From Serratia fonticola (lineage in GTDB: Bacteria > Pseudomonadota > Gammaproteobacteria > Enterobacterales > Enterobacteriaceae): a stretch of DNA of 64,000 bases. Positions 1 to 8,593 of the stretch are shown one piece after another. The position numbers were made by a program, and so were the translations under genes. The stretch spans positions 5,456,001 through 5,520,000 of the forward strand of contig NZ_CP011254.1 of NCBI RefSeq assembly GCF_001006005.1, given 5' to 3'. Each line of letters starts with the position of its first letter. Position 1 is the first letter of the stretch. Below the pieces are notes generated by a model. It was not told the origin of the DNA. It worked only from the letters and a program-made list of their open reading frames with translations, and ran no database searches.

Positions 1-229
1 TAAGATAAACAATAACCTGTAATACATTATCGCTATGGCTATTGGCGGCCTTCAGCGTGGTGGCTAAATTATCAAACGTCAGCGTGATTTGTTTTTCCGG
101 GTCGCCGGTTTCAATAGTACCATCCTGGCGGACCGGGCCATGGGCGGTGAATAACATCCCACCACCTTTGGTCGCCCATGAAAAAGGTTGCCCGATCTCC
201 GGCAGGCCGGTTTCAATGACTGTGCGCAT
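1..229 (-). CDS. RidA/YjgF-family protein, partial (runs off the left edge)
   Basis: The first 76 codons of a gene on the minus strand start at ATG 229 and run out of the window. The N-terminus (begins MRTVIETGLPEIG, then GPVRQDGTIETGD and TLKAANSHSDNVLQ) has the layout of RidA/YjgF proteins: a substrate-side loop, a G-x-(I/T)-x-x-G-D segment and the 'LKAAGS-x-x-D-V-x-x' helix. RidA enzymes hydrolyse reactive enamine/imine intermediates, but many paralogues have other roles. The start lies inside the last codons of the upstream hydrolase gene (about 17 nt overlap), so the two are probably co-transcribed and coupled. The C-terminal part with the conserved Arg is not in the window, so deaminase activity cannot be judged. 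Confidence 0.75.
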   Translation of the reverse strand, partial: MRTVIETGLPEIGQPFSWATKGGGMLFTAHGPVRQDGTIETGDPEKQITLTFDNLATTLKAANSHSDNVLQVIVYL

Positions 230-1028
230 CAAGGTACTCTCCATCGGTAAGCAGGAAACGGTGCAGGGCGCCATCGGCAGCAAATACCGCATCCAGCACG
301 CTGTAATGATTGGCACCGGGGAGCGCATATCGGCTAACCGGCAGCCCCTGCTCCCGCAATGCGGAATAATAATAAAGCGATTGCCCAATCAGCTCCGGCA
401 GTTCCGCCGCGCCGTAAAATAGCACCATGGGCTTCAAAGATAGCGGTATATTACGCGCCGGGCTTAAGGCCTCTATCTGCTGGCTGGTCAGCTTTAGCTG
501 TTGGTTTACGTAGCTCACCAGCAGCGGCTGCAACTCAAAAATACCGCTGATGGGAAACACCGCCTGCACCAGCGGATGGTGTTGCCAATATGCCGCCAAA
601 TGTCCACCGGCAGAATGACCAGTGAGATAAACCGGCTTATCGCCACGCGGCTTCAGCCGCCGATCGATGACATCCAGCGCTACCCCAATTTGCTGACAAA
701 TATCAGCCAGGTTAGCCGCTGGTGCCAGGGTATATTCCACCAGCACCACATCAAAACCTAATGACAATGGCGTGCTGGCAATAAATGCAAAATCCTGTTT
801 ATCACAAAACTGCCAATAGCCGCCGTGAATAAATATTATCGTGCCTTTATATTCTTCAGTTGAATAAAACCAGTCAAAAACTTCACGCGGCGCATCCCCA
901 TAAGCCATATTCAACTCATGACGTTGCTGTTGGTAAACTCGCTGACTGCGGGATTGAAATGAGAGCAGGATCTCGTTTTCATCAGCCACCGTCGTTGCGT
1001 TATCGTAACTGCCCGCTAGAAGTTTCAT
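213..1028 (-). CDS. Alpha/beta hydrolase, arylformamidase (kynurenine formamidase)-like
   Basis: A 271-residue alpha/beta hydrolase. Visible motifs are the oxyanion-hole signature FIHGGYW (about residues 66-72), the nucleophile elbow GHSAGGH (Ser near 137) and a late catalytic His in GANHYSVLD (near 240). The HGGxW plus GHSAG combination is typical of the arylformamidase/esterase branch that hydrolyses N-formylkynurenine or related amides and esters. There is no signal peptide, so it should be cytoplasmic. The gene overlaps the start of a RidA-family gene downstream, which suggests a small catabolic operon continuing out of the window. The region upstream of ATG 1028 is AT-rich with only a weak ribosome site. 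No other kynurenine-pathway gene is visible, so the substrate is uncertain. Confidence 0.7.
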   Translation of the reverse strand: MKLLAGSYDNATTVADENEILLSFQSRSQRVYQQQRHELNMAYGDAPREVFDWFYSTEEYKGTIIFIHGGYWQFCDKQDFAFIASTPLSLGFDVVLVEYTLAPAANLADICQQIGVALDVIDRRLKPRGDKPVYLTGHSAGGHLAAYWQHHPLVQAVFPISGIFELQPLLVSYVNQQLKLTSQQIEALSPARNIPLSLKPMVLFYGAAELPELIGQSLYYYSALREQGLPVSRYALPGANHYSVLDAVFAADGALHRFLLTDGEYLDAHSH

Positions 1029-1283
1029 ATATTAAACTTTGTTTATTATTTAAGATGTGAGTTAACTATTAGCAACATGTTAAAATATTGTCAAGATGGC
1101 TGATACGGCAATGCGTGATCGGCGATATAAATTTATTTTTTCCGGCAATAAGTTTCACTGGTTAAACATTTTCGCCGTTACTTTAAAGTTTCATCCATGA
1201 AACTCGAAAATAAATTGGGTAAATTGCATAGGTGTTTAACGTGCCTCAGCCCTACCCCTTACGCGACAACAACACTGCACAGC

Positions 1284-1299
1284 CCCCTCTCCTTCGGGG
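1284..1299. repeat. Left half of a CCCTCTCC-type palindromic repeat, split by the IS
   Basis: The bases before the IS (ending CTCTCCTTCGGGG) rejoin with those after it (GAGAGGGTTGGGGTGAGGGG, about 2591-2611) to form a copy of the repeat also found at 49350-49386 and 49476-49513. The IS therefore landed inside an existing palindromic intergenic repeat. Confidence 0.75.
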
Positions 1300-2590
1300 T
1301 GTACAGACCGGGGACATCATGAACACTTGTTCGGGGACATGGTAGACACTTACAACATAGGTATGAGTACTTCTGAGTGGAGCTGCTTATGCCGTGGAAT
1401 GAGAGATCTGCCATGTCATTACGTACCGAGTTTGTGCTTTTCGCCTCGCAAGAAGGCGCTAATATCCGTGCGCTATGCCGTCAGTTCGGCATAGCGCCTG
1501 CTACCGCATACAAGTGGTTACACCGCTGGCTCTCTGACGGGCCGGACGGTCTGAACGAACGCTCCAGGGTGCCACACCATTCCCCTTCCAGAACACCCGA
1601 TATCGTTGTCCAACACCTCCGCGCTGCGCATCTGGCCCATCCGATGTGGGGGGCGCGCAAGCTCAAGCGGTGGCTTGAGATGCAGGGGCATACGTTACCT
1701 GCCGCCAGCACCGTGCATAACCTGATGCGCCGCCATGACCTGCTACCGGGTGGCCCATCACCAATGCCCACTGTTGGACGCTTTGAACATGATGCACCGA
1801 ACCAGCTCTGGCAGATGGACTTTAAAGGCCACTTCCCCTTCGCCGAAGGGCGTTGCCATCCGCTGACCCTGCTGGATGACCATTCACGCTTCTCGCTCTG
1901 TCTGGCGCACTGCCCAGACGAACGACGCGTCACCGTGCAGTCTCAGTTGGTAGCGGTGTTCGAACGTTATGGCTTGCCGGAGAGAATGACCATGGATAAC
2001 GGTGCGCCCTGGGGCGACACGACGGGCAGTTGGACCGCACTGGAACTGTGGCTGATGCGTCAGGGTATCCGGGTGGGTCACTCGCGGCCTTATCATCCTC
2101 AGACTCAGGGTAAGCTGGAGCGCTTCCACCGCAGCCTGAAGGCAGAGCTCCTGCAGGGGCGGTGGTTTACCCATGCCGCGCAGTTGCAGGAGGTGTTCGA
2201 CGCCTGGCGAGAAATCTACAACCTAGAACGTCCACATGAAGCCCTGTCAATGGCGGTACCGGCGTCCCGTTATCAGCCTTCATCGCGACAGTACAATGGT
2301 AATCCAGCGGCAGCCGAGTATGACGAGGGGGTCTTGGTCAGGAAAGTGGATGTCAGTGGAAAACTGAGTCTGAAAGGGATGGGCCTGAAAGTGGGCAAGG
2401 CCTTTATCGGTGAATATGTCGGACTGAAGGAAAGTGAGAGAGAGGGCTACTACGAGGTATGGTGGTACAGCACGAAAGTGGGGACGATCGACCTGAGAAA
2501 TAGGTCGATCATCATGGGTAAAGGATGTTAAAAAGTGTTCACCATGTCCTTGAACACCTGTCTACCATGTCCCCGGTCTGTACACGGGGA
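1295..2590 (+). mobile_element. IS481-family insertion sequence with target duplication
   Basis: The element spans 1300-2585. Its ends are perfect 18-bp inverted repeats, TGTACAGACCGGGGACAT at 1300-1317 and its complement at 2568-2585, and similar subterminal repeats follow. The flanks carry a 5-bp direct repeat CGGGG (1295-1299 and 2586-2590), read as the target-site duplication. One extra complementary base pair outside the repeats makes the exact boundary ambiguous by one base. It encodes one DDE transposase and no cargo. Intact ends, an intact reading frame and a matching duplication suggest a recent, potentially active insertion. Confidence 0.9.
1389..2531 (+). CDS. IS481-family DDE transposase
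   Basis: A protein of about 380 residues. The start is placed at ATG 1389 (MPWNERSAM), preceded by GGAG at good spacing and matching the usual MPW start of the family; a GTG at 1377 would add four residues. The N-terminus holds a helix-turn-helix (RALCRQFGIAPATAYKWLHR). The integrase core shows the DDE residues in WQMDFKGHF, TMDNGAPWG and QGKLERFHRSLKAEL, the last with the Glu. This enzyme cuts and joins the ends of the surrounding element. The frame is uninterrupted from start to stop, and the stop lies about 40 bp before the right inverted repeat, so the copy appears functional. Confidence 0.93.
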   Translation: MPWNERSAMSLRTEFVLFASQEGANIRALCRQFGIAPATAYKWLHRWLSDGPDGLNERSRVPHHSPSRTPDIVVQHLRAAHLAHPMWGARKLKRWLEMQGHTLPAASTVHNLMRRHDLLPGGPSPMPTVGRFEHDAPNQLWQMDFKGHFPFAEGRCHPLTLLDDHSRFSLCLAHCPDERRVTVQSQLVAVFERYGLPERMTMDNGAPWGDTTGSWTALELWLMRQGIRVGHSRPYHPQTQGKLERFHRSLKAELLQGRWFTHAAQLQEVFDAWREIYNLERPHEALSMAVPASRYQPSSRQYNGNPAAAEYDEGVLVRKVDVSGKLSLKGMGLKVGKAFIGEYVGLKESEREGYYEVWWYSTKVGTIDLRNRSIIMGKGC

Positions 2591-2638
2591 GAGGGTTGGG
2601 GTGAGGGGGAGATGCCATTGCCATATAATTAAGGTATC

Positions 2639-3541
2639 TCAACTGCCTGGTTGTATTTGCGCAATTTGGCTAAGGTGCTGATAGGCGTAATCCCAAAAGG
2701 TGCGCACCTTCAGCGGCATGTATTGCACGTTATTCGCCACCAGTTGCACCGGCACTGGCAGGGGCTCGTAGGCGGCCAACAACCGCACCAGCGTACCATT
2801 GGCCAGATCGTCCGCCACCTGATAAGACAGCAGCCGGGCAATCCCCTTTCCTGCCCGCACTGCCAACAGTTGAGTTTCCACCTCGTTCAACAACAAGCGC
2901 GGCGTCAAACGTACTCGCTCACCGTTTTCGTCAGGCCCAAAGCGCCATTCACCTGACGTCGGACGTAGTGTACCTACTATAGTGTCATGATCGATCAACT
3001 GCGCCGGTTCCAGCGGAACCCCTCGTTGCGCCAGATAGGCTGGGCTAGCCACGGTGACGCGTGTCACCTCTCCGAGCTTACGCGCCACCTTGGAGGAATC
3101 CTGTAAATGCCCGATGCGCACCGCCACGTCCAGCCCTTCATCGATCAGCTCCAGATTGCGGTCATTTAACTGCATGTCGATCTGGATTTGCGGGTAACGT
3201 TCGAGAAAAGCCATCACCATGGGTGCCACGTGCTTGCGCCCAAACTGCACCGGCGAAGTAATACGCAGCAGCCCGCTCAGTTGAGCCTCTGCGGTATCCA
3301 TTACCGCGTCTTGATAGTCATGCAACAGAGCACGCGCGCGTTCGGCTAACCGCAGCCCGGCCTCCGTGGGGGCCAGACGCCGGGTCGTGCGTTCCACCAG
3401 CCGCGCACCAAACCGCTGCTCCAAAGAAGCGATAGCCCGGGTCACCGCCGGAGCGGAACGACGCAGCTTTCGGGCAGCTCCGGCCAAACTGCCATGCTGG
3501 ATCACCGCCACAAAAATCGCCAACTCGTCCAAACGATCCAT
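2639..3541 (-). CDS. LysR-family transcriptional regulator
   Basis: 300 residues with the standard LysR layout: an N-terminal winged helix-turn-helix (residues 1-60; MDRLDELAIFVAV, GSLAGAARKLRRSAPAVTRAI) and a C-terminal effector-binding domain (about 90-295, beginning LLRITSPVQFG). It reads away from the GST/flavin-enzyme pair on the plus strand, an arrangement in which LysR proteins often control the divergent operon and themselves. The usual short shared promoter is here enlarged by a MITE-like element at 3613-3881, which may have separated the regulator from its original operator. The effector is unknown. Confidence 0.85.
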   Translation of the reverse strand: MDRLDELAIFVAVIQHGSLAGAARKLRRSAPAVTRAIASLEQRFGARLVERTTRRLAPTEAGLRLAERARALLHDYQDAVMDTAEAQLSGLLRITSPVQFGRKHVAPMVMAFLERYPQIQIDMQLNDRNLELIDEGLDVAVRIGHLQDSSKVARKLGEVTRVTVASPAYLAQRGVPLEPAQLIDHDTIVGTLRPTSGEWRFGPDENGERVRLTPRLLLNEVETQLLAVRAGKGIARLLSYQVADDLANGTLVRLLAAYEPLPVPVQLVANNVQYMPLKVRTFWDYAYQHLSQIAQIQPGS

Positions 3542-3612
3542 AGACTATTCCGCCAAGTGAAATTATCAATTGCCATTTTCCCGGATACCCATCATCTGGC
3601 GCAAGAGTATTG

Positions 3613-3881
3613 TAGGCTGTGTCCCTCAATTGCACGTGAGTGCCGCTGGAGGTCATTTGGACGCGTTGCAAGGCACGAGCCGTGCAGTTTGGTGGGCCCA
3701 AATAAGCGGGGAGTAACGCAGATACGCGTTCAAATGGCCCCAGCCCGAAGGGTCGCGCCCCAAAAGCCCGTACTCAGCGTTGTCGGGCTTGAACTTAGCC
3801 CACTAGGCCCTACACCCTCCGCCTTGATTACGGGCTTTTGGGACTGCGACGGCACCACGGTCAATTGAGGGACACAGCCTA
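3613..3881. mobile_element. MITE-like element with 20-bp terminal inverted repeats
   Basis: TAGGCTGTGTCCCTCAATTG at 3613-3632 is exactly complementary to the sequence at 3862-3881. The outermost TA on each side could be a duplicated TA target, leaving 18-bp inverted repeats. The roughly 269-bp body holds no credible gene but has a second, internal inverted repeat: CCCAAAAGCCCGTA at 3759-3772 against 3829-3842, a stem of 14 bp. A short non-coding unit with perfect ends fits a miniature inverted-repeat element mobilised in trans. TA targets are typical of the IS630/Tc1 group, but that assignment is inference. Confidence 0.75.
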
Positions 3882-3909
3882 TTTAGCAACACCATAAAGG
3901 AGACTCACC

Positions 3910-4536
3910 ATGCAAACGTTGAAACTGTACGGCACACCTGCCTCTGGCCATTGCCACCGCGTCGAGCTGCTATTGCGGATGCTAGATCTACCTTATGAAT
4001 ATTGCGAAGCCCCGGCCACGGTGCGCCGCAGTGAGGCGTTCCTGCGGCTTAATCCCGTTGGTCAGATCCCGGTATTGCTGGCCGATGAGCAGGTATTGAG
4101 CGACAGCAACGCCATCATGGTGTACCTGGTGAAACGCTATGCGCCAGATAGCCACTGGTTGCCAGAAGATCCGTTGGCAGCCGCCCAAGTGCAAGCCTGG
4201 CTTTCCAAAGCGGCCGGAGAGGTGCGCTATGGCCCCGCATCCTGCCGGATGGTGGTGCAATTTTCTGCGCCAGAGAACTACCCGTCTGCACAAGCCATCA
4301 GCGCACGCTTTTTACCCCAGTTAGAGCAACACTTGGCAGAACGCGAGTTTTTGGCAACGTCTTTGCCGACGATTGCGGATCTTGCCTGTTACAGCTACGT
4401 GGCGGTCGCCCCGGAAGGTGGGGTTTCCCTCAAGCCCTTCCCGGCAATCCAGCACTGGCTAGATCGTATTGCCGCGCTGCCCGGGTTCTTCCCTATGCCT
4501 GCGTTACCCCTGCCTGACCAGGCTGTAGGCCAATAA
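3910..4536 (+). CDS. Glutathione S-transferase family protein
   Basis: 208 residues, the usual length for a cytosolic GST. The N-terminal thioredoxin-like domain (residues 1-80) includes the glutathione-binding segment NPVGQIPVLL with the cis-Pro, and the SDSNAIMVYL segment whose Ser contacts the gamma-glutamyl group. The all-helical C-terminal domain covers about 90-200 (TIADLACYSYVAV carries the N-capping box Asp). The ATG follows an AAGGAG site. The next gene starts one base after the stop, so the pair forms an operon. The likely role is conjugation or reduction of an electrophile with glutathione; the substrate cannot be read from the sequence. Confidence 0.88.
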   Translation: MQTLKLYGTPASGHCHRVELLLRMLDLPYEYCEAPATVRRSEAFLRLNPVGQIPVLLADEQVLSDSNAIMVYLVKRYAPDSHWLPEDPLAAAQVQAWLSKAAGEVRYGPASCRMVVQFSAPENYPSAQAISARFLPQLEQHLAEREFLATSLPTIADLACYSYVAVAPEGGVSLKPFPAIQHWLDRIAALPGFFPMPALPLPDQAVGQ

Positions 4537-4537
4537 C

Positions 4538-5467
4538 ATGTCTCCCTCCATGTTTCATCCCGATGAGCAGTTGGCGCAGGATCTGGCCGGTTTTGATGCG
4601 GTGAGCGGGAATATCTATACCGCCATGCCCGATCAACATCGCGAGTTCTTCGCTCACCTGCCCTACCTGTTTGTTGCCACACTGGATGAGCGGCAGTGGC
4701 CGGTTGCTACGGTGTTCAGTGGGCCTGCCGGCTTTTTGCGCTCGCCAGATGAAACACATTTGCGGATCGTTTCGCCACGCCGGGCGGACGATCCCGCTCA
4801 GGCAGCGCTCTATCCCGGCCAGCCCGTCGGCGCATTAGGATTAGATTTCAGTAACCGCAGGCGCAACCGGGTTAACGGCGTCATTAGCCGCACGGATAAA
4901 AACCGCGTGGAGATTGTGGTGCAACAAAGCTTTGGCAACTGCCCGCAGTACATTCAACGGCGGGAGCTGTTCGCCGAGCCGAGCGTTGCTGATCCCATTG
5001 AGCAGTTGAGTTCGTTAGACGATCAGGCCCGGCAGCTGATCCAACAGGCGGATACCTGCTTTGTGGCCAGCTATGCTCACGGTGATTTAGCGCAAGGTGG
5101 CGTGGATATCTCGCATCGCGGTGGTAAACCAGGGTTCATCCATCTGGCTGGTGAAACCCTGTGGATACCGGATTTTCGCGGGAACCGATATATGAACACG
5201 CTGGGTAATCTGTTGGCTCAGCCACGGGCTGCACTACTGTTTATTGATTTTGCGCGCGGGGACATTCTACATTTGCAGGGGGAAACTCAGATTTTATGGC
5301 AGGCGGAAAACGCAGCCGTCGCAGGTGCCGAGCGCTACTGGCGGTTTGATATCACCAGTGCGTGGCGTTTTCGCCAGACATTGGGCTGGCGCGGCAGAAA
5401 CGTTGAGTTCTCTCCAGCAACGTTACGCACGGGAGTTTGGCTAAATCACGCTGAAAACCAGTTTTAA
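4538..5467 (+). CDS. Pyridoxamine 5'-phosphate oxidase-like FMN-binding protein
   Basis: 309 residues with a flavin-binding split-barrel fold of the pyridoxamine-phosphate-oxidase-like superfamily. The N-terminal region (about 35-150) carries LPYLFVATLDERQWP and the segment QQSFGNCPQYIQ, common in this branch; a second barrel half (about 175-300) includes the HRGGKPGFIHL segment and a strand-turn 'IPDFRGNRYMNTLGN' typical of FMN-phosphate contacts. It begins one base after the GST stop and should be translated together with it. Family members reduce or oxidise small molecules with FMN. A detoxification pair with the GST is a reasonable inference; the true reaction is unknown. Confidence 0.78.
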   Translation: MSPSMFHPDEQLAQDLAGFDAVSGNIYTAMPDQHREFFAHLPYLFVATLDERQWPVATVFSGPAGFLRSPDETHLRIVSPRRADDPAQAALYPGQPVGALGLDFSNRRRNRVNGVISRTDKNRVEIVVQQSFGNCPQYIQRRELFAEPSVADPIEQLSSLDDQARQLIQQADTCFVASYAHGDLAQGGVDISHRGGKPGFIHLAGETLWIPDFRGNRYMNTLGNLLAQPRAALLFIDFARGDILHLQGETQILWQAENAAVAGAERYWRFDITSAWRFRQTLGWRGRNVEFSPATLRTGVWLNHAENQF

Positions 5468-5515
5468 CAGCAGGTGCTGTTGAGGCTGCTGATATTCCCT
5501 CACCAGGCTTACAGC

Positions 5516-5539
5516 GGGCGCAGCATGCGGCGCCCCTAC
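5516..5539. repeat. Dispersed GC-rich palindrome, copy 1
   Basis: GGGCGCAGCATGCGGCGCCC followed by CTAC lies just after the preceding gene. It is one of seven similar palindromes in this window (also at 19111, 31770, 33959, 34765, 36339 and 54758), all at gene ends. It could act as a terminator-like hairpin or an mRNA 3' stabiliser. Confidence 0.7.
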
Positions 5540-5709
5540 GGTCGAAGATCTGCGCCTACCTCCCATTCAGCAACATTGCCACGTTGTCATCAATCTGCAC
5601 AGCAGGATCTATTTTTGCTAGCTAGCGCCATTTTAAATAAATCCACGCTGGGTTACATTGAAAGTGGAGAAGCCCTCCAGTGTACAGTTTGACTCAAAGG
5701 AGCTTGAGT

Positions 5710-5934
5710 ATGTTTCCAGAATACCGTGAGTTAATATCGCACCTGAAATCAAGCCATCCCCGCTTCCAGTCATTGTTTGATAAGCACAACCAACTCGACC
5801 ACCAAATCTCCAGGTTAGAAGGGCCAGCAGGCAACGGCTACTCTGACGAAGTGGTTCGCTTGAAAAAAGAGAAGCTACATATCAAGGATGAGTTACACAA
5901 AATACTAAAGGCAGAGGAAGCCGCGGCCAAGTAG
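5710..5934 (+). CDS. YdcH-family (DUF465) small protein
   Basis: 74 residues starting at ATG 5710, seven bases after AAAGGAG; an upstream in-frame start at 5680 lacks a ribosome site. The protein is two helices with a charged turn (LISHLKSSHPRFQSLFDKHN, then RLEGPAGNGYSDEVVRLKKEKLHIKDELHKIL). This is the DUF465/YdcH pattern: a short coiled-coil hairpin of unknown function, common in proteobacteria. No partner gene is evident: the left neighbour is the unrelated flavin protein and the right neighbour converges from the opposite strand. Confidence 0.85.
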   Translation: MFPEYRELISHLKSSHPRFQSLFDKHNQLDHQISRLEGPAGNGYSDEVVRLKKEKLHIKDELHKILKAEEAAAK

Positions 5935-5942
5935 CGCACGCC

Positions 5943-5966
5943 GATCCCCGCGCTACTGCGGGGATC
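5943..5966. terminator. Hairpin between converging genes
   Basis: GATCCCCG and CGGGGATC flank a short loop at 5943-5966, in the 46-bp gap between the YdcH-like gene and the converging ABC ATPase gene. The stem is strong, but no long T tract follows on either side, so it is a probable rather than certain bidirectional terminator. Confidence 0.5.
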
Positions 5967-5980
5967 ACCGCTACCTTTAG

Positions 5981-7057
5981 CTAAACGTCACGTATCGCCT
6001 TACCGTGCTCATCAAACACCAGAATATTATCGCAGGAGGTACCGATACTTACCTCTTCACCGGTGGCAAGCTTCAGCTGATAAGGAACCTTCATTTGTAA
6101 GGTGCCGTATTGCCTAGAGCCAAGCAACACCACCGTGGAGTCACCGTGCATTTCGGTGAGCTCGTTTTTCACCTTCAGGCAGAGCTCGGCACTATCGCTT
6201 AAAGAGAAATGTTCGGGCCGGATACCTAATGTCAATGCCGTGCCTGCTGCCAAATCAGCATTCGCCAGCTGCGGAATAAAAAAGCTGTGCCCATTGATTT
6301 TCACCCGTCCGCTATGTTCATAGGTGACGGCAAACAGATTGATTTTCGGCGCGCCAATAAATCCGGCGACAAAGATATTGGCCGGATGGTTATAGACCTC
6401 TTCCGGCGTTCCCACCTGCTCTATTCTTCCCTGGTTCAAAATGACGATCCGATCGGCCAGCGTCATGGCTTCCGTTTGATCGTGGGTCACATAGATGGTG
6501 GTTTTTCCTAGATTGTCATGCAGTTTGCCGATCTCCTGCCGCATCTGGATACGCAACGCGGCATCGAGGTTGGATAACGGTTCATCAAACAAAAACACGT
6601 TAGCGCAGCTGACTATCGAACGCCCGATCGCAACACGCTGGCGCTGGCCGCCGGATAAGTGCTGTGGCAAACGTTCCAGGTAATTATCAAGTTGCAAGAT
6701 CGCGGACGCATTGGCGATCCGCGCGGCGATCTCCGGCTTCGGCGTTTTTATGTTTTTCAAACCAAACGCCAGATTTTCACGCACGGTCATATGGGGATAC
6801 AGAGCATAAGACTGGAACACCATCGATACGCCACGCTCCCCGGCATTCATATGGGTAACGTCCTTATTATCTATCTTTATTTCACCCCCGCTAACTTCTT
6901 CGAGGCCAGCAATCATTCTGAGTAACGTAGACTTTCCACAACCAGAAGGGCCGACCAGCACAATAAACTCCCTGGAGGCAACCTCAAGGTTTACGCTATT
7001 AATCGTTTTGATATTTCCGTAAGACTTTTCGACATTTTTGAGAGAAACGCTCGCCAT
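5981..7057 (-). CDS. ABC sugar transporter ATP-binding protein (MalK/UgpC/MsmK/YcjV type)
   Basis: About 358 residues from ATG 7057, which has GGAG seven bases upstream; the longer frame to 7072 adds five residues. Motifs in order: Walker [10 protein letters not shown] (near 35), Q-loop, signature [14 protein letters not shown] (near 130), Walker [13 protein letters not shown]-loop THDQTEA, then a C-terminal TOBE/regulatory domain (about 240-358). This is the carbohydrate-importer ATPase class. It is the last gene of the lacI-manB operon. The divergent operon has a binding protein and two permeases but no ATPase, so this subunit almost certainly energises that importer, as YcjV does beside E. 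coli ycjNOP and ompG. Confidence 0.92.
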   Translation of the reverse strand: MASVSLKNVEKSYGNIKTINSVNLEVASREFIVLVGPSGCGKSTLLRMIAGLEEVSGGEIKIDNKDVTHMNAGERGVSMVFQSYALYPHMTVRENLAFGLKNIKTPKPEIAARIANASAILQLDNYLERLPQHLSGGQRQRVAIGRSIVSCANVFLFDEPLSNLDAALRIQMRQEIGKLHDNLGKTTIYVTHDQTEAMTLADRIVILNQGRIEQVGTPEEVYNHPANIFVAGFIGAPKINLFAVTYEHSGRVKINGHSFFIPQLANADLAAGTALTLGIRPEHFSLSDSAELCLKVKNELTEMHGDSTVVLLGSRQYGTLQMKVPYQLKLATGEEVSIGTSCDNILVFDEHGKAIRDV

Positions 7058-7204
7058 TATCTGCTCCAACATTGCGCTGTCATCTATTCAGCTTATCCAC
7101 GGATAACTTTAATTAACCATGATATCTACAGGCGTTAAATTACGGCAAAGATAAACGCCAAAGAATAAGCCGTTTGACTATAACTTTATCGCCGCAGGCG
7201 ATGA

Positions 7205-8578
7205 CTAATCGGTAATAAATTGAATAAGCTTGGTCAACTGCGTAATTTTTTGCTCCAACAATTGAGTATCCCCGCGGGTTTCAATATTTAGCCGTAGCAG
7301 GGGTTCAGTATTGGAGGCGCGCAGGTTAAAGCGCCAGTGCTCAAACTCCATGCTCAGGCCGTCAGTTGCCGTGATACGCAGCACGCTATCGGCATAAAAC
7401 TGTTTGATTTGCCGGATGCTGGCATCGGTATCCTCAACGGTAAAGTTAAGTTCACCCGATACCGGGAAGCGCGCCTTGCTGGCTTCAATCAAGGAATATA
7501 GCGATGTTGCCTTACGTGACAGTAATTCGATCACCAGCAGCCAGGGGATCATACCGCTATCACAGTAACCAAAATTGCGGAAATAGTGGTGGGCACTCAT
7601 TTCGCCACCGTAAACGGCATCATGCTGGCGCATGGTGTCTTTAATAAACGCATGGCCCGTCTTTGATTCGATCGCGTTGCCATTCAGCGCCTGCACAATC
7701 GCTTGGGTATTCCAGACCAGTCTAGGATCGTGGATGATTTTACCGCTGTTGTCAGCACGCAGGAACGTTTCCGCCAGTAAGCCGACTATGTAATAACCTT
7801 CAATAAAGTTGCCTAGATGATCGAAGAAAAAGCAGCGGTCAAAATCCCCATCCCAGGCGATGCCTAAATCCGCCTGGTGCTCAAGCACCGCCTGCCGGGT
7901 AACGCCCTGGTTCTCTGGCAGCATAGGATTTGGGATCCCGTTTGGAAAAGTGCTATCTGGCTGATGGTTGATTTTAATCATGCGGATAGGTAGCTGGCGT
8001 TTTGCCATTGCCGCTTCGAGCGCATCCAGAGTCGGGCCCGCTGCGCCGTTGCCAGCGTTGACCACAATCTTCATCGGCGTTAACACGCCAGGATTGATGT
8101 AGCTTAATAAGTGCTCAATGTAGTGTTCACGGTTAGACTGAACGGAAAGCTGTCCTGGGGTGGCTGACGGCGTAAATTGATTTTCCTGGGCCAGTTGCTG
8201 GATCTCATACAGTCCGTTATCCCCGCTGACGGGCCGAGAATCCTGTTTAACCAGCTTCATGCCGTTGTAGTCAATCGGATTATGGCTGGCGGTAACCTGA
8301 ATGCCACCATCGACGCCATAAAAGCGGGTGGCAAAGTAAACTTCTTCGGTGCCCACCATGCCGATATCAATCACATCGGCCCCGCCACTCATCAGCCCTT
8401 CTGCCAGCGCCTGCTTCAAAGCGGCACTGGTTGCCCGAGCATCTCCACCTACCACCACTTTCTGTGGCTTTAGCCACTGGCAGTAGGCCCGGCCAATGCG
8501 CCAGGCAATCTCTTCATTGAGTTCCGTACCCAACTTGCCCCGAATATCGTAAGCTTTAAAACAGGTTAACTTTTCCAT
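7205..8578 (-). CDS. manB: Phosphomannomutase/phosphoglucomutase (ManB/CpsG type)
   Basis: 457 residues, the length of E. coli ManB/CpsG. It interconverts mannose 1- and 6-phosphate through a phosphoserine. Motifs: catalytic Ser in TASHNPIDYNG (near 97), metal loop DGDFDRCFFF (near 245), sugar-binding GGEMSAHHY (near 325) and phosphate-binding RASNTEPLLRL (near 420). It lies directly downstream of the LacI regulator, facing away from the GH130 operon, not in a capsule or O-antigen cluster where manB usually accompanies manC. A catabolic role fits better: taking mannose 1-phosphate released by GH130 phosphorolysis into mannose 6-phosphate. That role is inference; activity on glucose 1-phosphate is also possible. 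Confidence 0.88.
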   Translation of the reverse strand: MEKLTCFKAYDIRGKLGTELNEEIAWRIGRAYCQWLKPQKVVVGGDARATSAALKQALAEGLMSGGADVIDIGMVGTEEVYFATRFYGVDGGIQVTASHNPIDYNGMKLVKQDSRPVSGDNGLYEIQQLAQENQFTPSATPGQLSVQSNREHYIEHLLSYINPGVLTPMKIVVNAGNGAAGPTLDALEAAMAKRQLPIRMIKINHQPDSTFPNGIPNPMLPENQGVTRQAVLEHQADLGIAWDGDFDRCFFFDHLGNFIEGYYIVGLLAETFLRADNSGKIIHDPRLVWNTQAIVQALNGNAIESKTGHAFIKDTMRQHDAVYGGEMSAHHYFRNFGYCDSGMIPWLLVIELLSRKATSLYSLIEASKARFPVSGELNFTVEDTDASIRQIKQFYADSVLRITATDGLSMEFEHWRFNLRASNTEPLLRLNIETRGDTQLLEQKITQLTKLIQFITD

Positions 8579-8593
8579 TTCCTTTCCATGTGG

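Noticed and set aside
1377..1388. GTG start for the IS transposase
   Set aside because: ATG 1389 has a good GGAG site and the normal MPW N-terminus of the family.
3318..3701. 127-codon minus-strand frame overlapping lysR and the MITE-like element
   Set aside because: It shadows the LysR gene in another frame and runs into the mobile element; no ribosome site and no protein features.
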